Part shown: positions 42,412 through 53,015 of the stretch, piece by piece
How the letters are laid out: every line of letters begins with the position of its first letter
Position numbering within the stretch: position 1 is the first letter of the stretch
NCBI GenBank assembly: GCA_963775935.1
Contig: CAVZKR010000003.1
Location: 1-64,000, forward strand
DNA length: 64,000 bases
Reading direction: 5' to 3'
Source: JBBIPA01 sp963775935
GTDB lineage: Bacteria > Chloroflexota > Dehalococcoidia > GIF9 > UBA5629
Program-made: the position numbers and the translations under genes
The notes under the pieces: model-generated
Database searches by the model: none
The model's input: the letters and a program-made list of their open reading frames with translations, nothing else
Told to the model about the DNA's origin: nothing

Positions 42412-42891
42412 ATGAAACAGATTTTTAAAGCTCTAGAGAATGATGCCAGACTCACACCAGAAAAAGTCTCCGATATGACAGGCATTTCTATTAAAGAAGT
42501 AGAAAAGGTAATCAAAAAGGCAGAAAAAAACCGTACAATCTTGAAATACAAAACCATTATCGATTGGCCTAAATTAGGTGAGGAGAAGGTGATGGCACTG
42601 GTCGAAGTAAAAGTCGCTCCTCAACGTAGTGTGGGGTTTGATGCAATTGCTGAGCGCATCTATCGTTTTCCGCAAGCACGCTCTGTTTATCTCGCCTCGG
42701 GCACGTATGACCTTGCCGTTTTAGTAGTCGGAGAAACAATGCAGGATATCGCCTTATTCGTTTCGGAAAAATTAGCCCCCCTTAACACAGTACAGGGTAC
42801 AGTTACCCATTTTATCCTTAAAAAATACAAGGAAGACGGTGAAATATTCGGGGAAAGCGGCGAAATCAAGAGGCTACCTGTCACTCCCTGA
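42412..42891 (+). CDS. Lrp/AsnC family transcriptional regulator
   Basis: The 159-residue protein has an N-terminal winged helix (LTPEKVSDMTGISIKEVEKVI) and a C-terminal RAM domain (VMALVEVKVAPQ, VYLASGTYDLAVLVVG) for amino-acid binding. It begins with a strong GGAGG site and is followed 39 bases later by an aminotransferase gene, so it may control that gene in response to an amino acid. Confidence 0.88.
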   Translation: MKQIFKALENDARLTPEKVSDMTGISIKEVEKVIKKAEKNRTILKYKTIIDWPKLGEEKVMALVEVKVAPQRSVGFDAIAERIYRFPQARSVYLASGTYDLAVLVVGETMQDIALFVSEKLAPLNTVQGTVTHFILKKYKEDGEIFGESGEIKRLPVTP

Positions 42892-42930
42892 CTTATGACG
42901 GCAAATCCCAGATTAACAGGTTGATTTTTT

Positions 42931-44130
42931 ATGCTTAAGACAGGCTCAAGTAATACAAAGCGTAAGAATATCCAGATATCGGAGAGAGTAAAGGAACTTG
43001 CTCCATCCGGTATCAGGAAATTCTTCAATCTGCTCTCTTTCATCGATGGGGGTATTTCCCTCGGTATTGGAGAGCCTGATTTCGTGACACCATGGCATAT
43101 TCGGGAAGCGGCTATACACTCCCTGGAAAAAGGTCATACTATGTACACGTCAAACGAAGGGCTTCCCAAACTGAGAGAGGAATTAGCCAAATACCTCGAC
43201 TCTCACTATAGGCTACGGTATAATCCGGAAACCGAACTTCTGATTACTGTCGGAGTGAGTGAAGGTCTTGACTTGGCTCTTAGAGCAATACTGAATCCAG
43301 GTGATGAAGTCATTCTGCCAGACCCGTGCTACATTGCCTACCCAGCTTGTATCCACTTAGCAGGTGGAATACCCATCAGAATACCGACGAATGAGAAAAA
43401 TGACTTCAAAATCAAAGTAGAAGACATTGAACAGAGGATTACTCCAAAAACAAAAGCTATTTTAATCGGCTATCCTGCCAATCCAACAGGGACAGTAATA
43501 CCCAGAGAAGAGTTAATCAAAATTGCTGAATTAGTCAAATATCACAACATCTTGATAATCTCTGATGAAATATATGGACAACTAGTTTACGGAGTAAGTC
43601 ACACTTGCCTTGCCACCCTGCCGGGTATGAAAGAGCACACCATACTTCTCAATGGATTTTCCAAAGCCTATGCAATGACTGGGTGGCGGATCGGCTATGT
43701 TGCCTCTAATGCTGAAATCGTTGGAGCTATGACCAAGATTCATCAATATACCATGCTTTGTGCACCAATAATGGGGCAGGAAGCTGCTATCGAGGCTTTG
43801 CAAAAAGGAGCCGATGAAGCAGCGGCAATGGTAGCAGAATATGACCAACGTCGCCGATTTATGATAAAACGGCTAAGAGATATCGGACTATCGTGTTTTG
43901 AGCCTAAGGGCGCCTTTTACGCCTTCCCATCAATAAAAATTACGGGCATGACCTCGGAGGAATTCACTGAGAAGCTACTCGTCGAAGAGAAGGTAGCAGT
44001 AGTCCCCGGCTCAGCCTTCGGACAATATGGCGAAGGCTACATACGCTGCTGCTATGCTACATCCCTACCTGAAATCGAAAAAGCCCTCGATAGAATGGGC
44101 AAATTTATTAAGAAACACCGAACCACGTAA
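42931..44130 (+). CDS. class I/II pyridoxal-phosphate aminotransferase
   Basis: The 399-residue protein is an aspartate-aminotransferase-fold enzyme: YPANPTGTVIP, SDEIYGQLVY, the PLP lysine in LNGFSKAYAMTGWRIGY, and the substrate-binding Arg in GYIRCCYATS. Such proteins next to an Lrp-type gene are common in archaea and Chloroflexota and often act on aspartate, alanine or aromatic amino acids. Exact specificity cannot be told. Confidence 0.9.
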   Translation: MLKTGSSNTKRKNIQISERVKELAPSGIRKFFNLLSFIDGGISLGIGEPDFVTPWHIREAAIHSLEKGHTMYTSNEGLPKLREELAKYLDSHYRLRYNPETELLITVGVSEGLDLALRAILNPGDEVILPDPCYIAYPACIHLAGGIPIRIPTNEKNDFKIKVEDIEQRITPKTKAILIGYPANPTGTVIPREELIKIAELVKYHNILIISDEIYGQLVYGVSHTCLATLPGMKEHTILLNGFSKAYAMTGWRIGYVASNAEIVGAMTKIHQYTMLCAPIMGQEAAIEALQKGADEAAAMVAEYDQRRRFMIKRLRDIGLSCFEPKGAFYAFPSIKITGMTSEEFTEKLLVEEKVAVVPGSAFGQYGEGYIRCCYATSLPEIEKALDRMGKFIKKHRTT

Positions 44131-44161
44131 CCCTGCATCAGAATTGTCTGGCTACTCTGTT

Positions 44162-44962
44162 CTAAGCCAACGTATCCGAAATAAACTGCTCGTATAGCAG
44201 TTTATTAGAAGCAATAAGCTTCTCTGACCGAAAGCCGACCTGTTTTCCTTGCCAATCAACAACTTCACCACCAGCTTCCCTAACCAACAAAATGCCACTC
44301 GCAATATCCCAAGGATAAATAAAGCGGTGGAAATAAAGACTTATACGCCCGCAAGCAACATAAGCCAATCCCAAAGCTGCAGAACCCATCATCCTCATAC
44401 AATGCACTCGACCGCATAGTTTATTGGCTATATCGAGCATGTTCTTACCTTCCGTATCATTGTAGCCCAAGTCGAATCCAATCGAAGAATCCTTGAGCAA
44501 GCCCATTTGAGAGACTCGCAAAGAAACACTATTAAGGTAAGCCCCTTTACCTTTCTCTGCATGAAAAAGCTCCCTTTTCATCGGATCATATGTTACCCCA
44601 AGCAAAATCTCATCGTTACTTACTAAAGCAATATTGACACAAAAATGAGGAATACCGAACACATAGTTATTGGTACCATCAAGAGGATCAACTATCCAGG
44701 TATAACCCACAACCGAGGTAGAAAAACGTGTTTCTTCTGAAAGCACGAGATGCTGGGGATATTCAGTATTTAAAAGATCTAATACTAGCTTTTCAGATAG
44801 CGCGTCAACCTCAGTGACCAGATTACCCCTGCCCTTCTGTTTTATAGTTTTATTGGAGGTAAAATGGTCAACAAGAATTTCTCCAGCCTCTTTGGCTGCC
44901 TGTGTTGCTATTTCGATAGGTGTCTTACCGCTTCGCGATAAGAGCAGATTATTGCTAGACAT
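44162..44962 (-). CDS. inositol monophosphatase family protein
   Basis: The 266-residue phosphatase has the metal-binding motifs of the family: VLSEETRF, WIVDPLDGTNNYVFGIPHF and YPWDIASGILLVREAGG. Members dephosphorylate inositol phosphate, fructose-1,6-bisphosphate or 3'-phosphoadenosine-phosphate. It follows trpS by 9 bases at the end of a long minus-strand run. Confidence 0.9.
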   Translation of the reverse strand: MSSNNLLLSRSGKTPIEIATQAAKEAGEILVDHFTSNKTIKQKGRGNLVTEVDALSEKLVLDLLNTEYPQHLVLSEETRFSTSVVGYTWIVDPLDGTNNYVFGIPHFCVNIALVSNDEILLGVTYDPMKRELFHAEKGKGAYLNSVSLRVSQMGLLKDSSIGFDLGYNDTEGKNMLDIANKLCGRVHCMRMMGSAALGLAYVACGRISLYFHRFIYPWDIASGILLVREAGGEVVDWQGKQVGFRSEKLIASNKLLYEQFISDTLA

Positions 44963-44971
44963 AAAGAGCTT

Positions 44972-45958
44972 TCAAACTTTTCTGCGGACAAGTCCCATAT
45001 GCTGTTTCGCTTCAGCAAGAGTCTCTCGAGCAATAGCCTGAGCCTGACGAGCGCCGTCAGACATGACATCATATATTACTCTGGGATTAGCTGCCAGCTT
45101 CACTCGCCTCTCACGAAATGGTGCCAGGATATTGTTTACACCTTGAGCCAATAACTTCTTGCAATCAACACAACCAATACCCGCTGAGCGGCATTCGGCA
45201 TCTATTTCCTGCACACGGTTCAGATTAAAAAACTGGTGCAGCTTGAACACATTGCATACGTCAGGATGTCCAGGGTCAGAACGATACTGTCTTGCCGGAT
45301 CTGTGACAGCAGTCATGATTCTCTTACTGGTCTCTTCCGGAGTAGCCGCTAATTCAACATGATTGTCATAACTCTTACCCATCTTCTGCACGCCATTCAA
45401 CCCTACTACTAGAGGAAAAGAGGTAAGTTTAGCTTGTGGTTCTAAGAACGTAGGACCGAAAAGCGTGTTGAAGCGACGAACTATTTCGCGTGCCAGCTCA
45501 AGATGAGGGAGTTGATCTTCACCTACCGGTACCACCTCCGCCTTATATAAAACAATATCAGCAGCCATCAGCACCGGATATCCTACCAGCCCGTAGTTCA
45601 CATTCTGGGGTTGAGACCGCGCTTTTTCCTTGAACGTAGGAACCCTCAGCAACCAGCCTAAAGGAGTTGTCATACTGAGCAAAGTATGGAGTTCCATAAC
45701 TTCAGGAACATCAGACTGTACAAAGAGAATGCTCTTCTTAGGATCAAGTCCAGCAGCCAGCCAATCAAGCATCATCTCATAGATATTCTCCTGCAGAGAA
45801 GCGGTATCTTCAAGACTGGTTAACGCATGGATATCTACTATGCAATATATGCAATCATACTCATCTTGCAGGGCAACATAGTTCTGAATAGCGCCGATAT
45901 AATTACCAATATGTTGTCTACCGGTAGGCCTCGCTCCAGAAAAAACACGTTTCTTCAT
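44972..45958 (-). CDS. trpS: tryptophanyl-tRNA synthetase
   Basis: The 328-residue class I synthetase has the HIGH-like motif RPTGRQHIGNYIGAI and the KMSKS-like KMGKSYDN. Other signatures are DIHALTSLED and GYPVLMAADIVLY. The ATG at 45958 gives the usual MKKRVFSG start; a TTG three codons earlier is possible. It lies between argS and the inositol-phosphatase gene. Confidence 0.95.
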   Translation of the reverse strand: MKKRVFSGARPTGRQHIGNYIGAIQNYVALQDEYDCIYCIVDIHALTSLEDTASLQENIYEMMLDWLAAGLDPKKSILFVQSDVPEVMELHTLLSMTTPLGWLLRVPTFKEKARSQPQNVNYGLVGYPVLMAADIVLYKAEVVPVGEDQLPHLELAREIVRRFNTLFGPTFLEPQAKLTSFPLVVGLNGVQKMGKSYDNHVELAATPEETSKRIMTAVTDPARQYRSDPGHPDVCNVFKLHQFFNLNRVQEIDAECRSAGIGCVDCKKLLAQGVNNILAPFRERRVKLAANPRVIYDVMSDGARQAQAIARETLAEAKQHMGLVRRKV

Positions 45959-46034
45959 TTCTACCAAAGCTAGAGTTTAACACAAAATAGTCTTATCTAC
46001 AAAGTAATGTGAGGCGGAAATAAAAAGAAAACAG

Positions 46035-47696
46035 TTACATGCTTTCCGGAGCTTTCATACCCATCAGATGCAAGGTTCTCGCTAATATGATTTGCGCTGC
46101 TCTCACCAGCTTCAACCTGGCTGAGGTCAATGCCTGATCCTTAGAAACAACCCTACACTGCTTATAGAAGCTATGAAAAACAGTAGCCAAATCCAGCGCA
46201 TAATACGGCAGATGCTGAGGTTCCAATAAGGTAGCTACTGTTTCCACAACCTCTGGCAATATGATCATCTGCTTTATCAAGGCTAACTCAGGCTCAGATG
46301 TAAGTAAGGAGACATCGCCCTGCATATAGTCGATTCCTTCTTCTTCAGCCAGCCTGAGAATGCTCGCTATGCGCGCATGAGCATATTGAACGTAATACAC
46401 AGGATTATCGGCTGATTGTTTCTTAGCTAGTTCCAGATCAAAATCCATCTGACTATCGACGGAGCGAGATAGAAAAACAAAGCGACAAGCATCTCGGCCA
46501 ACTTCGTCAATCAACTCCCTTAATGTAATAATATCGCCACTACGCTTAGAAATCCTGACTATTTCCTGGCCACGTCGTAAAGTAACCAGTTGACAGATTA
46601 TAACTTTAAGACGTTCAGGTTTCACTCCAAAAGCAGTAACGACTGCTTTCATACGAGAAACATGACCATGATGGTCTGCACCCCAAATATCTATCACTGT
46701 ATCGAACTTTCGCTCGATGAACTTGTTATAATGGTATACAATGTCTGATGCAAAATACGTGGGTGTCCCATCACTGCGAACCAGCACATTATCTTTGTCT
46801 TCACCCAGAGCAGAAGAGGTAAACCACGTAGCATTTTCTCTTTCCGCCACGTAACCGCTATCTCTCAGCAATTTCACAACCTTATCATAAAGTCCACTGC
46901 GATACAGACTCTGTTCGCTAAACCAGACACTAAATTCAACCCCAAGCAGCTCCAGGTCTTGTTTAATCATATCCATGACTCTGGCAGTACCAACGGCGCC
47001 AAGCTCTTTTGCGGCACTTGCCTCAGGTAATTGAATGAAGCGCTTACCCTCAACTTCAACGATCTCCTTGGCAAGGTCAATCATATAGCTACCCAGATAG
47101 CCATCGCTGGGCATTACAACATCATTACCAAGACATTGCTGATATCGAGCATACAGAGAACGATTGAATGCGTCCAATTGACTACCAACATCATTAATAT
47201 AGTATTCCTGTTCCACGTTATAGCCAGCAATACGCAACACATTAGCCAACGTGCTGCCTAAAACTGCCCCCCTCCCATGCCCTACATGCAAGGGTCCCGT
47301 AGGATTACCACTGACAAATTCGAGTTGTATTGATTGGTTATTACCTATATCGATCTCGCCGTAATTCTCACCAGCTTTAAAAATCACTTCCACCTGCTCG
47401 GCCAGCCAATTAGGACTCAAAGTAAAATTAATAAAACCAGGAGCAGCCACAACCATCTGAGCGACTTCATGAAGAGATGGCATCAATTCAATAATCTTAT
47501 TTGCGATTACCTGTGGCGCCGATCCTGCAGCCCATGCCAGCTTTAATGGTAAATTCGTAGCATAATCACCATGCTCTTTATTTTGCGGATGTTCCACAGT
47601 AATTTCAGGTAATGAAGTAAAAGCAAGCAATCCCTGCTTTTGAGCCTGCAATACAGCTTGTTCGAGAACTTTCGACAGTTTCTGCTTCACCATCAT
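46035..47696 (-). CDS. argS: arginyl-tRNA synthetase
   Basis: The 553-residue class I synthetase has the HIGH motif in SGNPTGPLHVGHGRGA, the KMSKS-equivalent VRISKRSGD, and the C-terminal anticodon-binding domain (YYALDLATVFHSFYKQC). The N-terminal additional domain is present. The ATG at 47696 is preferred with GGAG upstream; the frame is open to 47711, overlapping the recG end. Confidence 0.95.
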   Translation of the reverse strand: MMVKQKLSKVLEQAVLQAQKQGLLAFTSLPEITVEHPQNKEHGDYATNLPLKLAWAAGSAPQVIANKIIELMPSLHEVAQMVVAAPGFINFTLSPNWLAEQVEVIFKAGENYGEIDIGNNQSIQLEFVSGNPTGPLHVGHGRGAVLGSTLANVLRIAGYNVEQEYYINDVGSQLDAFNRSLYARYQQCLGNDVVMPSDGYLGSYMIDLAKEIVEVEGKRFIQLPEASAAKELGAVGTARVMDMIKQDLELLGVEFSVWFSEQSLYRSGLYDKVVKLLRDSGYVAERENATWFTSSALGEDKDNVLVRSDGTPTYFASDIVYHYNKFIERKFDTVIDIWGADHHGHVSRMKAVVTAFGVKPERLKVIICQLVTLRRGQEIVRISKRSGDIITLRELIDEVGRDACRFVFLSRSVDSQMDFDLELAKKQSADNPVYYVQYAHARIASILRLAEEEGIDYMQGDVSLLTSEPELALIKQMIILPEVVETVATLLEPQHLPYYALDLATVFHSFYKQCRVVSKDQALTSARLKLVRAAQIILARTLHLMGMKAPESM

Positions 47697-47701
47697 ATAA
47701 A

Positions 47702-50177
47702 CTAACTCCATTCACTACTATTCGGCCATACCCGAGTTAATTCCTCGGCTAAGAGACGATGTAAAGACGATGTTAAATCCGGATCGCTCTGGAATAGCAA
47801 CAGCGCTTCATTCCTCGCAAGCTCCAGAAGACGAACATCTGACAGTTGAGCCATACGGAGATCAGGCAAACCGCTTTGCCGAGTGCCAAAGAAATCGCCG
47901 GGGCCGCGTATCTCCAAATCTTTCTCAGCCAGTGCAAATCCATCATGAGTATTCTCAATTGCTTTTAACCTCTCCTGCCCTTCCATCGAAGGATTTCCGG
48001 AGAGAAGTAAACAATAGCTCTGACTTCTCCCCCTTCCCACACGTCCCCGAAATTGATGCAACTGAGACAGCCCAAAACGGTCGGCAGCCTCCACAAGCAT
48101 AACAGTAGCATTGGGTACGTCAATACCAACTTCAACTACAGGTGTTGATACTAATATATCAACCTTTCCATCACGGAAACCCTGCATCACTTCGTCTTTC
48201 TCATCATTCGCCATTCGACCATGAAGCAAGCCAAGGTTTAAATCCGGGAAAACTTCTCGAGACAGCCGTTCATATTCAACTACCGCTGCCTTTGCCTCAA
48301 TAGTATCAGACTCTTCAATAAGAGGACAAATAATAAAAGCCTGGTGCCCAGCAGAAACTTGCTTCCGAATGAAATCATACGCTCGGTTTCTATCTTCAGT
48401 TCGAAGCCATTCAGTCTTGATTACCTGTCTGCCGGGTGGTAACTCATCAAGAACAGACAGGTCTAAATCGCCGTATAATGTCAATGCCAGAGTGCGGGGA
48501 ATGGGAGTGGCTGTCATTACCAGTACATGTGGATTGAATCCCTTTTGACGTAATGTCGAACGCTGCAACACACCAAAACGATGTTGCTCATCAATAACCG
48601 CCAGTCCCAGTCTACTAAATTCAACTCCTTTTTGAATAAGCGCATGAGTACCAATAACAATATCTATCTCTCCCGCCACAGATCCGCTGCTGTATTGCAA
48701 GCTTTTCTTGTTCGCTTAATTTTCCGGTTAACAAAGAAAAAGTTACCGGGTGAGAAAACAAACTATCGCAACTACTACTCGTACTTTGACTATAATCTCC
48801 ATCGCTTCCCCTCAAGAGAAGACGACAAATGTTATGGTAATGCTGGTCGGCTAAGATCTCGGTCGGGGCCATAAGCGCCCCTTGATAGCCACTATTAACT
48901 GATGCAATAAGAGCCGCCATAGCTATCACAGTTTTGCCACTGCCTACCTCTCCTTGCAGGAGTCGTGACATAGGTTTAGTTCGCTGGAGATCAGAGAGGA
49001 TTTCCTGAAGTACTCGTTCTTGCGCATGTGTTAATGTAAAAGGTAAGCTACTCAAAAAATTATTGATTAATCCCATATTCAAAGCAAAAGCATTACCCGG
49101 TTGACCCTCTTGCCAATCACGTTTTTTTCTCAGCACGCCTAGCTGAATCAGCAGAAGCTCATCAAAAGCCAAACGTTTTCGAGCGGCATCTTTCAATGTA
49201 TAGTCATCAGGGAAATGAGCTTGGATAATTGCTTTAGGCAAATCTAAAAGCTGGCACCTCTCTTTAGTCTCCACAGGTAAAAAATCTTGTAACTGCCCCG
49301 CCCAATCATCAATAGCCTTCTTCATTAAACTCCTCAGTTGGCGAGGATATAAACCACTGGTTAATGGATATACAGGCACAAGTCTGCCAGCATGAATAGA
49401 CTCTCTATCCTCAAACAATTCCCACTCAGGAGATTCAAAAACCAGTCTCCCCCTATACTCGGCTACTCTACCACTTATCACCAACGGTACATTCGTGGAA
49501 AATCTTTTTGCGAGGTATGGATTATTAAACCAAACTGCTCTTATGTTACCAGTCTCATCACCAAGAGTGACTTCGGTAGCTTCTCGACCGCCGAGTTTAA
49601 CTACTCGTGCTTCCCAAACCTTAGCCAGAATGGTTTGCTCTTCACCTATCACGAGGTCGGCGATGCATTTTCTCTGGCTATAATCGAGGTGATGCCGAGG
49701 AAAAAAATAGAGCAAATCGCGGACTGTCTTCACACTCAATTTGCCCAGTTTAGCAGCTAAACTATCCTTAATACCCTTAACAGCAGTCACTGATGAATCA
49801 AGAGTAATGGTAATTGCCGGGTTAACAAAACTGGATGACCTGGCCTTTTGTCTAGCTACTTTAGAATGAGCTTTTTTTCGGTTCTGCGGTATAGCAGTCG
49901 TCGTTCTCTCAACCTCAGAAAGCAAAAGGAGAAAATCGTTTATCCAGGACTTACGCCTTTCTTTATCCAGAGTAGCATAGACAAAGGTAGAAAGTCCCAG
50001 CTCTTCAAAACGCGCCAAATGCTCTGGGGAAACTACTTTACTCCGGTTTTGTCCGAACCAATTAAACAGATATTTATCAAGACCGCCAATAACCGCAGTA
50101 TTAGCATAGCCTCGTTGACACTCAACCTTGAGGATAGTACGTAGTGGCTCGAGTTCTATTATCAGAGAGGTTACCAT
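47702..50177 (-). pseudogene. recG: ATP-dependent DNA helicase RecG, frameshifted
   Basis: RecG remodels stalled replication forks. The N-terminal part (50177 to about 48675) holds the extended N domain, the OB wedge domain and Walker A LLQGEVGSGKTVIAMAA. The rest, in another frame, holds IGTHALIQKGVEFSRLGLAV, DEQHRFGVLQR and motif VATPVVEVG-type residues (LVSTPVVEVGIDVPNAT). The two frames meet at a run of C at 48672-48674 (GGG on the coding strand). Removing one base restores one 824-residue protein, the normal long form. It is either a true single-base insertion or a read or assembly error. Confidence 0.9.
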
Positions 50178-50245
50178 CGGCTATGCTTCCATAGCTTCAG
50201 TGAAGATAACTGCAAAGATTATATTTAGCAGTTTTTCCTGAATTA

Positions 50246-51079
50246 TTAACCCTCGAGAAAGCAAACAGCAAGAACATGAGGGCCAGAATGCGCGCCTATT
50301 ACCGAACCAACCCTGGATTTATAAATACGTTCCTTGGGTACAATGGCACTAAGCCGCTCTACCAGCTCGTCTAACTCATCGGGGGTCGTCGCGTGTTCTA
50401 CAACCATCCTCTCCACCTTGGGAACGCCCTTAACATAGTTGATTAAAGCGTCTTTAGCCTGAGCTCTATTACGTGCCCTACCAAAAGGAAAAACTTCACC
50501 ATCTTTTAATCCAATAATGGGATGGATCTTAAGCAAGCCACCTAGCAATGCCTGGGCTTTACCAATGCGTCCGCCCTTCTTCAAATATTCCAGCGTATCA
50601 AATATCATGCGAGCATGCAGCTTAGGCAAGGATTTCTTCACCATATCTGTTATCTGGTCCAAGTTGGCACCAGCTTTAGCAGCCTCCACAGCCTGCAGAA
50701 CAGGAATTGCCTCAGCACCGATTAACCACCGCGTATTGATAACCTCGATGCGGCAATCCGCCGTGACCAGCGCCTTGCCTTGAACAGCGCTTTCATGAAC
50801 GGCGCTTATCTTATCAGATGCCATTATCGCTATAATCTCCTTCGTTTCCTTAGCCAGATTAGTGAACAGCTCAGCAAATATACCAGGAGCAGGTGCTGAA
50901 GTAGTCGGATAAACATTACTGGCCACAAGCTTTTTATAGAATTCTTCCGGCGGCAACTCAACAGCGTCCCTGTAGACACTATCACCAAAATGCACATTGA
51001 GGGGCACAACATTAATCCCCAGCTCCTTCGCCCACTCAGGCGAAATGTCTGAAAGGCTATCAGTGACAATTTTGACCAT
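50246..51079 (-). CDS. DegV family fatty-acid-binding protein (FakB-like)
   Basis: The 277-residue protein begins MVKIVTDSLSDISPEWAKEL, with the YPTTSAPAPGIF and GGRIGKAQALLGGLLKIHP motifs of DegV proteins. Such proteins bind a fatty acid and present it to the kinase FakA. It follows the FakA-like gene by 23 bases, which supports the pair. Confidence 0.9.
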   Translation of the reverse strand: MVKIVTDSLSDISPEWAKELGINVVPLNVHFGDSVYRDAVELPPEEFYKKLVASNVYPTTSAPAPGIFAELFTNLAKETKEIIAIMASDKISAVHESAVQGKALVTADCRIEVINTRWLIGAEAIPVLQAVEAAKAGANLDQITDMVKKSLPKLHARMIFDTLEYLKKGGRIGKAQALLGGLLKIHPIIGLKDGEVFPFGRARNRAQAKDALINYVKGVPKVERMVVEHATTPDELDELVERLSAIVPKERIYKSRVGSVIGAHSGPHVLAVCFLEG

Positions 51080-51102
51080 TCAAATCCCTCCCCTTTTAGT
51101 AG

Positions 51103-52740
51103 TTATTCGAGTGACACGATGTAATTATAATGAGGTTGACCTCCATTAACCATCTCCACCTGTTTCGCAGGATAGGTATTCTGGAGTTTCTGGACCACCT
51201 TTTCCGTCTCCTCTTCACCAGCATCAGCACCTCGATATATCGTCACCACCTCTGCTGACTCGATACCAGCTTTATTTAAAGCATTCAGAAGAACTTCAGA
51301 GACAACGTTACCGGCAGCAACTATATCGTTATCATCAACAATGCCAATCGCCTGACCATCTTTAATAGTCAAATTGTTTATTTTCGTGCTACGTACTGCC
51401 CGAGTAACTTCCACCGTCCTGACCGCAGTAATAGCCTCTTCCATAGCCTTTGCGTTCTCTTCCAGAGTACCCTCATAATTAAATGCGAGAAGCGCAGCTA
51501 TTCCCTGCGGCAATGTTTTGGAAGGGATGACAGCTATTTTCTTCGATGTTAAATTTTGGACTTGAGAAGCAGTAAGAACAATATTCTTATTGTTGGGCAA
51601 TAGTATCACACTATCGGACGGCACCGATTCTACCGTTTGCAGTATCTCACGAACGCTCGGATTCATCGTCTGACCGCCGGGGACTATGGCTGCCACTCCT
51701 AAACTGGTAAATACCTCCTTAATGCCTTCACCAGCCGCCACAGAAACAACGGCAATATCCAAAGTTGGCAATCTATCTTTTTGCATCTCAACAAATCCTT
51801 CATGCTGGTCATCCATATTCTGAATCTGAATGTGATGCAAAGTCCCCAGCGAAGTAGCAAACCGCAAAATAGACCCAGGATCATAGGTATGAATATGCAC
51901 TCGGATATTATTACCATCGCCAACAACAACGACAGATTGTCCTTTCCCTTCCAGCTTGGCTCTCACTTTATCAGGATTCAATTTCTGACCCGCGAGTAAG
52001 AAATTAGTGCAATAACCATAAGGCTCTTCTTTCTCAAGTGCCAGTTGCGGGGGATGGGAAACCATGGGAATATTGGCAGTAACCATCCTCGGCTTGCTAT
52101 ATTCCATCTCACCAGTCTCACCCTTCAAATAACGAAGTGATCCCTCCAGCAGTATATAGATGCCTTGTCCGCCAGCATCGACCACTCCAGCCTCACGCAA
52201 TACCGGTAATAGCAATGGCGTTCTCGCCACCGATTCCCTCGCTTCATTAACCGCTGCTTCCATAACCGCAATCAGGTCATCAGGCTTCGTTTGAGCAGTT
52301 GTCTGAGCAACATTAGAGGCATCTTTAACCACAGTCAGGATAGTTCCCTCAGTTGGCTGCGATAATCCTTTATAGGCCGTACGAGATGCCTCAACCAACG
52401 CCACCGCCCAATCCGCACCTGTCATTGTCTCTTTTCCTTCAAGTCCCTTAGCCAATCCACGGAAAAACTGAGATAAAATTACCCCGGAATTTCCCCGTGC
52501 TCCCATTAAAGCCCCCTGCGCCATCGCCTTAGCTACTTCGGCAACACTTTCGTCGACAGCTCGGTCAGCCTCTTCTAACGTCGAGCGCATAGTAAGATGC
52601 ATGTTGGTTCCTGTATCACCGTCCGGCACAGGAAACACATTAATGGCATTTATATCGGGAACGCTTTTCTCTAACCAGCTACTGCCTGCAGTAAACATCT
52701 CCTTCATATCTCGTCCACTGTAGGAGCTTATTTGCTTCAT
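51103..52740 (-). CDS. DAK2-domain fatty acid kinase (FakA-like)
   Basis: The 545-residue protein has an N-terminal DhaL/DAK2 nucleotide-binding domain (NVFPVPDGDTGTNMHLTM, GARGNSGVILSQFFRG) and the C-terminal middle and DegV-like domains of YloV/FakA. With FakB it phosphorylates exogenous fatty acids. The gene is divergent from rpmB, an arrangement common in Gram-positive-type genomes. Confidence 0.9.
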   Translation of the reverse strand: MKQISSYSGRDMKEMFTAGSSWLEKSVPDINAINVFPVPDGDTGTNMHLTMRSTLEEADRAVDESVAEVAKAMAQGALMGARGNSGVILSQFFRGLAKGLEGKETMTGADWAVALVEASRTAYKGLSQPTEGTILTVVKDASNVAQTTAQTKPDDLIAVMEAAVNEARESVARTPLLLPVLREAGVVDAGGQGIYILLEGSLRYLKGETGEMEYSKPRMVTANIPMVSHPPQLALEKEEPYGYCTNFLLAGQKLNPDKVRAKLEGKGQSVVVVGDGNNIRVHIHTYDPGSILRFATSLGTLHHIQIQNMDDQHEGFVEMQKDRLPTLDIAVVSVAAGEGIKEVFTSLGVAAIVPGGQTMNPSVREILQTVESVPSDSVILLPNNKNIVLTASQVQNLTSKKIAVIPSKTLPQGIAALLAFNYEGTLEENAKAMEEAITAVRTVEVTRAVRSTKINNLTIKDGQAIGIVDDNDIVAAGNVVSEVLLNALNKAGIESAEVVTIYRGADAGEEETEKVVQKLQNTYPAKQVEMVNGGQPHYNYIVSLE

Positions 52741-52826
52741 TTCTCTCCTTTTGGATTAATTCGGCAATTGTGGTATTATTGTACCATTATTGTCAAATCG
52801 AGTTGGTCAACGGAGGTACAGAAGAC

Positions 52827-53015
52827 TTGGCCAGGAAATGTGACCTTTGCGGTAAGAAAATTCAATTTGGTAACAATGTAAGCCACTCTAAACAACATAC
52901 CCGCCGGAGTTGGCTGCCTAATATTCAACCTGTTACATTAACCATTGCAGGTGAAACGAAACGGCTCAACGTTTGCACTCGTTGTCTGCGCAATCGTCAG
53001 AAGCTAGCGAGCTAG
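52827..53015 (+). CDS. rpmB: 50S ribosomal protein L28
   Basis: The 62-residue protein begins ARKCDLCGKKIQFGNNVSHS and ends CTRCLRNRQK, the zinc-ribbon form with two CxxC pairs. The TTG at 52827 gives the normal start and has GGAGG 10 bases upstream; the longer open frame to 52770 has no L28 character. Its last 12 bases overlap the convergent rpe end. Confidence 0.93.
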   Translation: MARKCDLCGKKIQFGNNVSHSKQHTRRSWLPNIQPVTLTIAGETKRLNVCTRCLRNRQKLAS

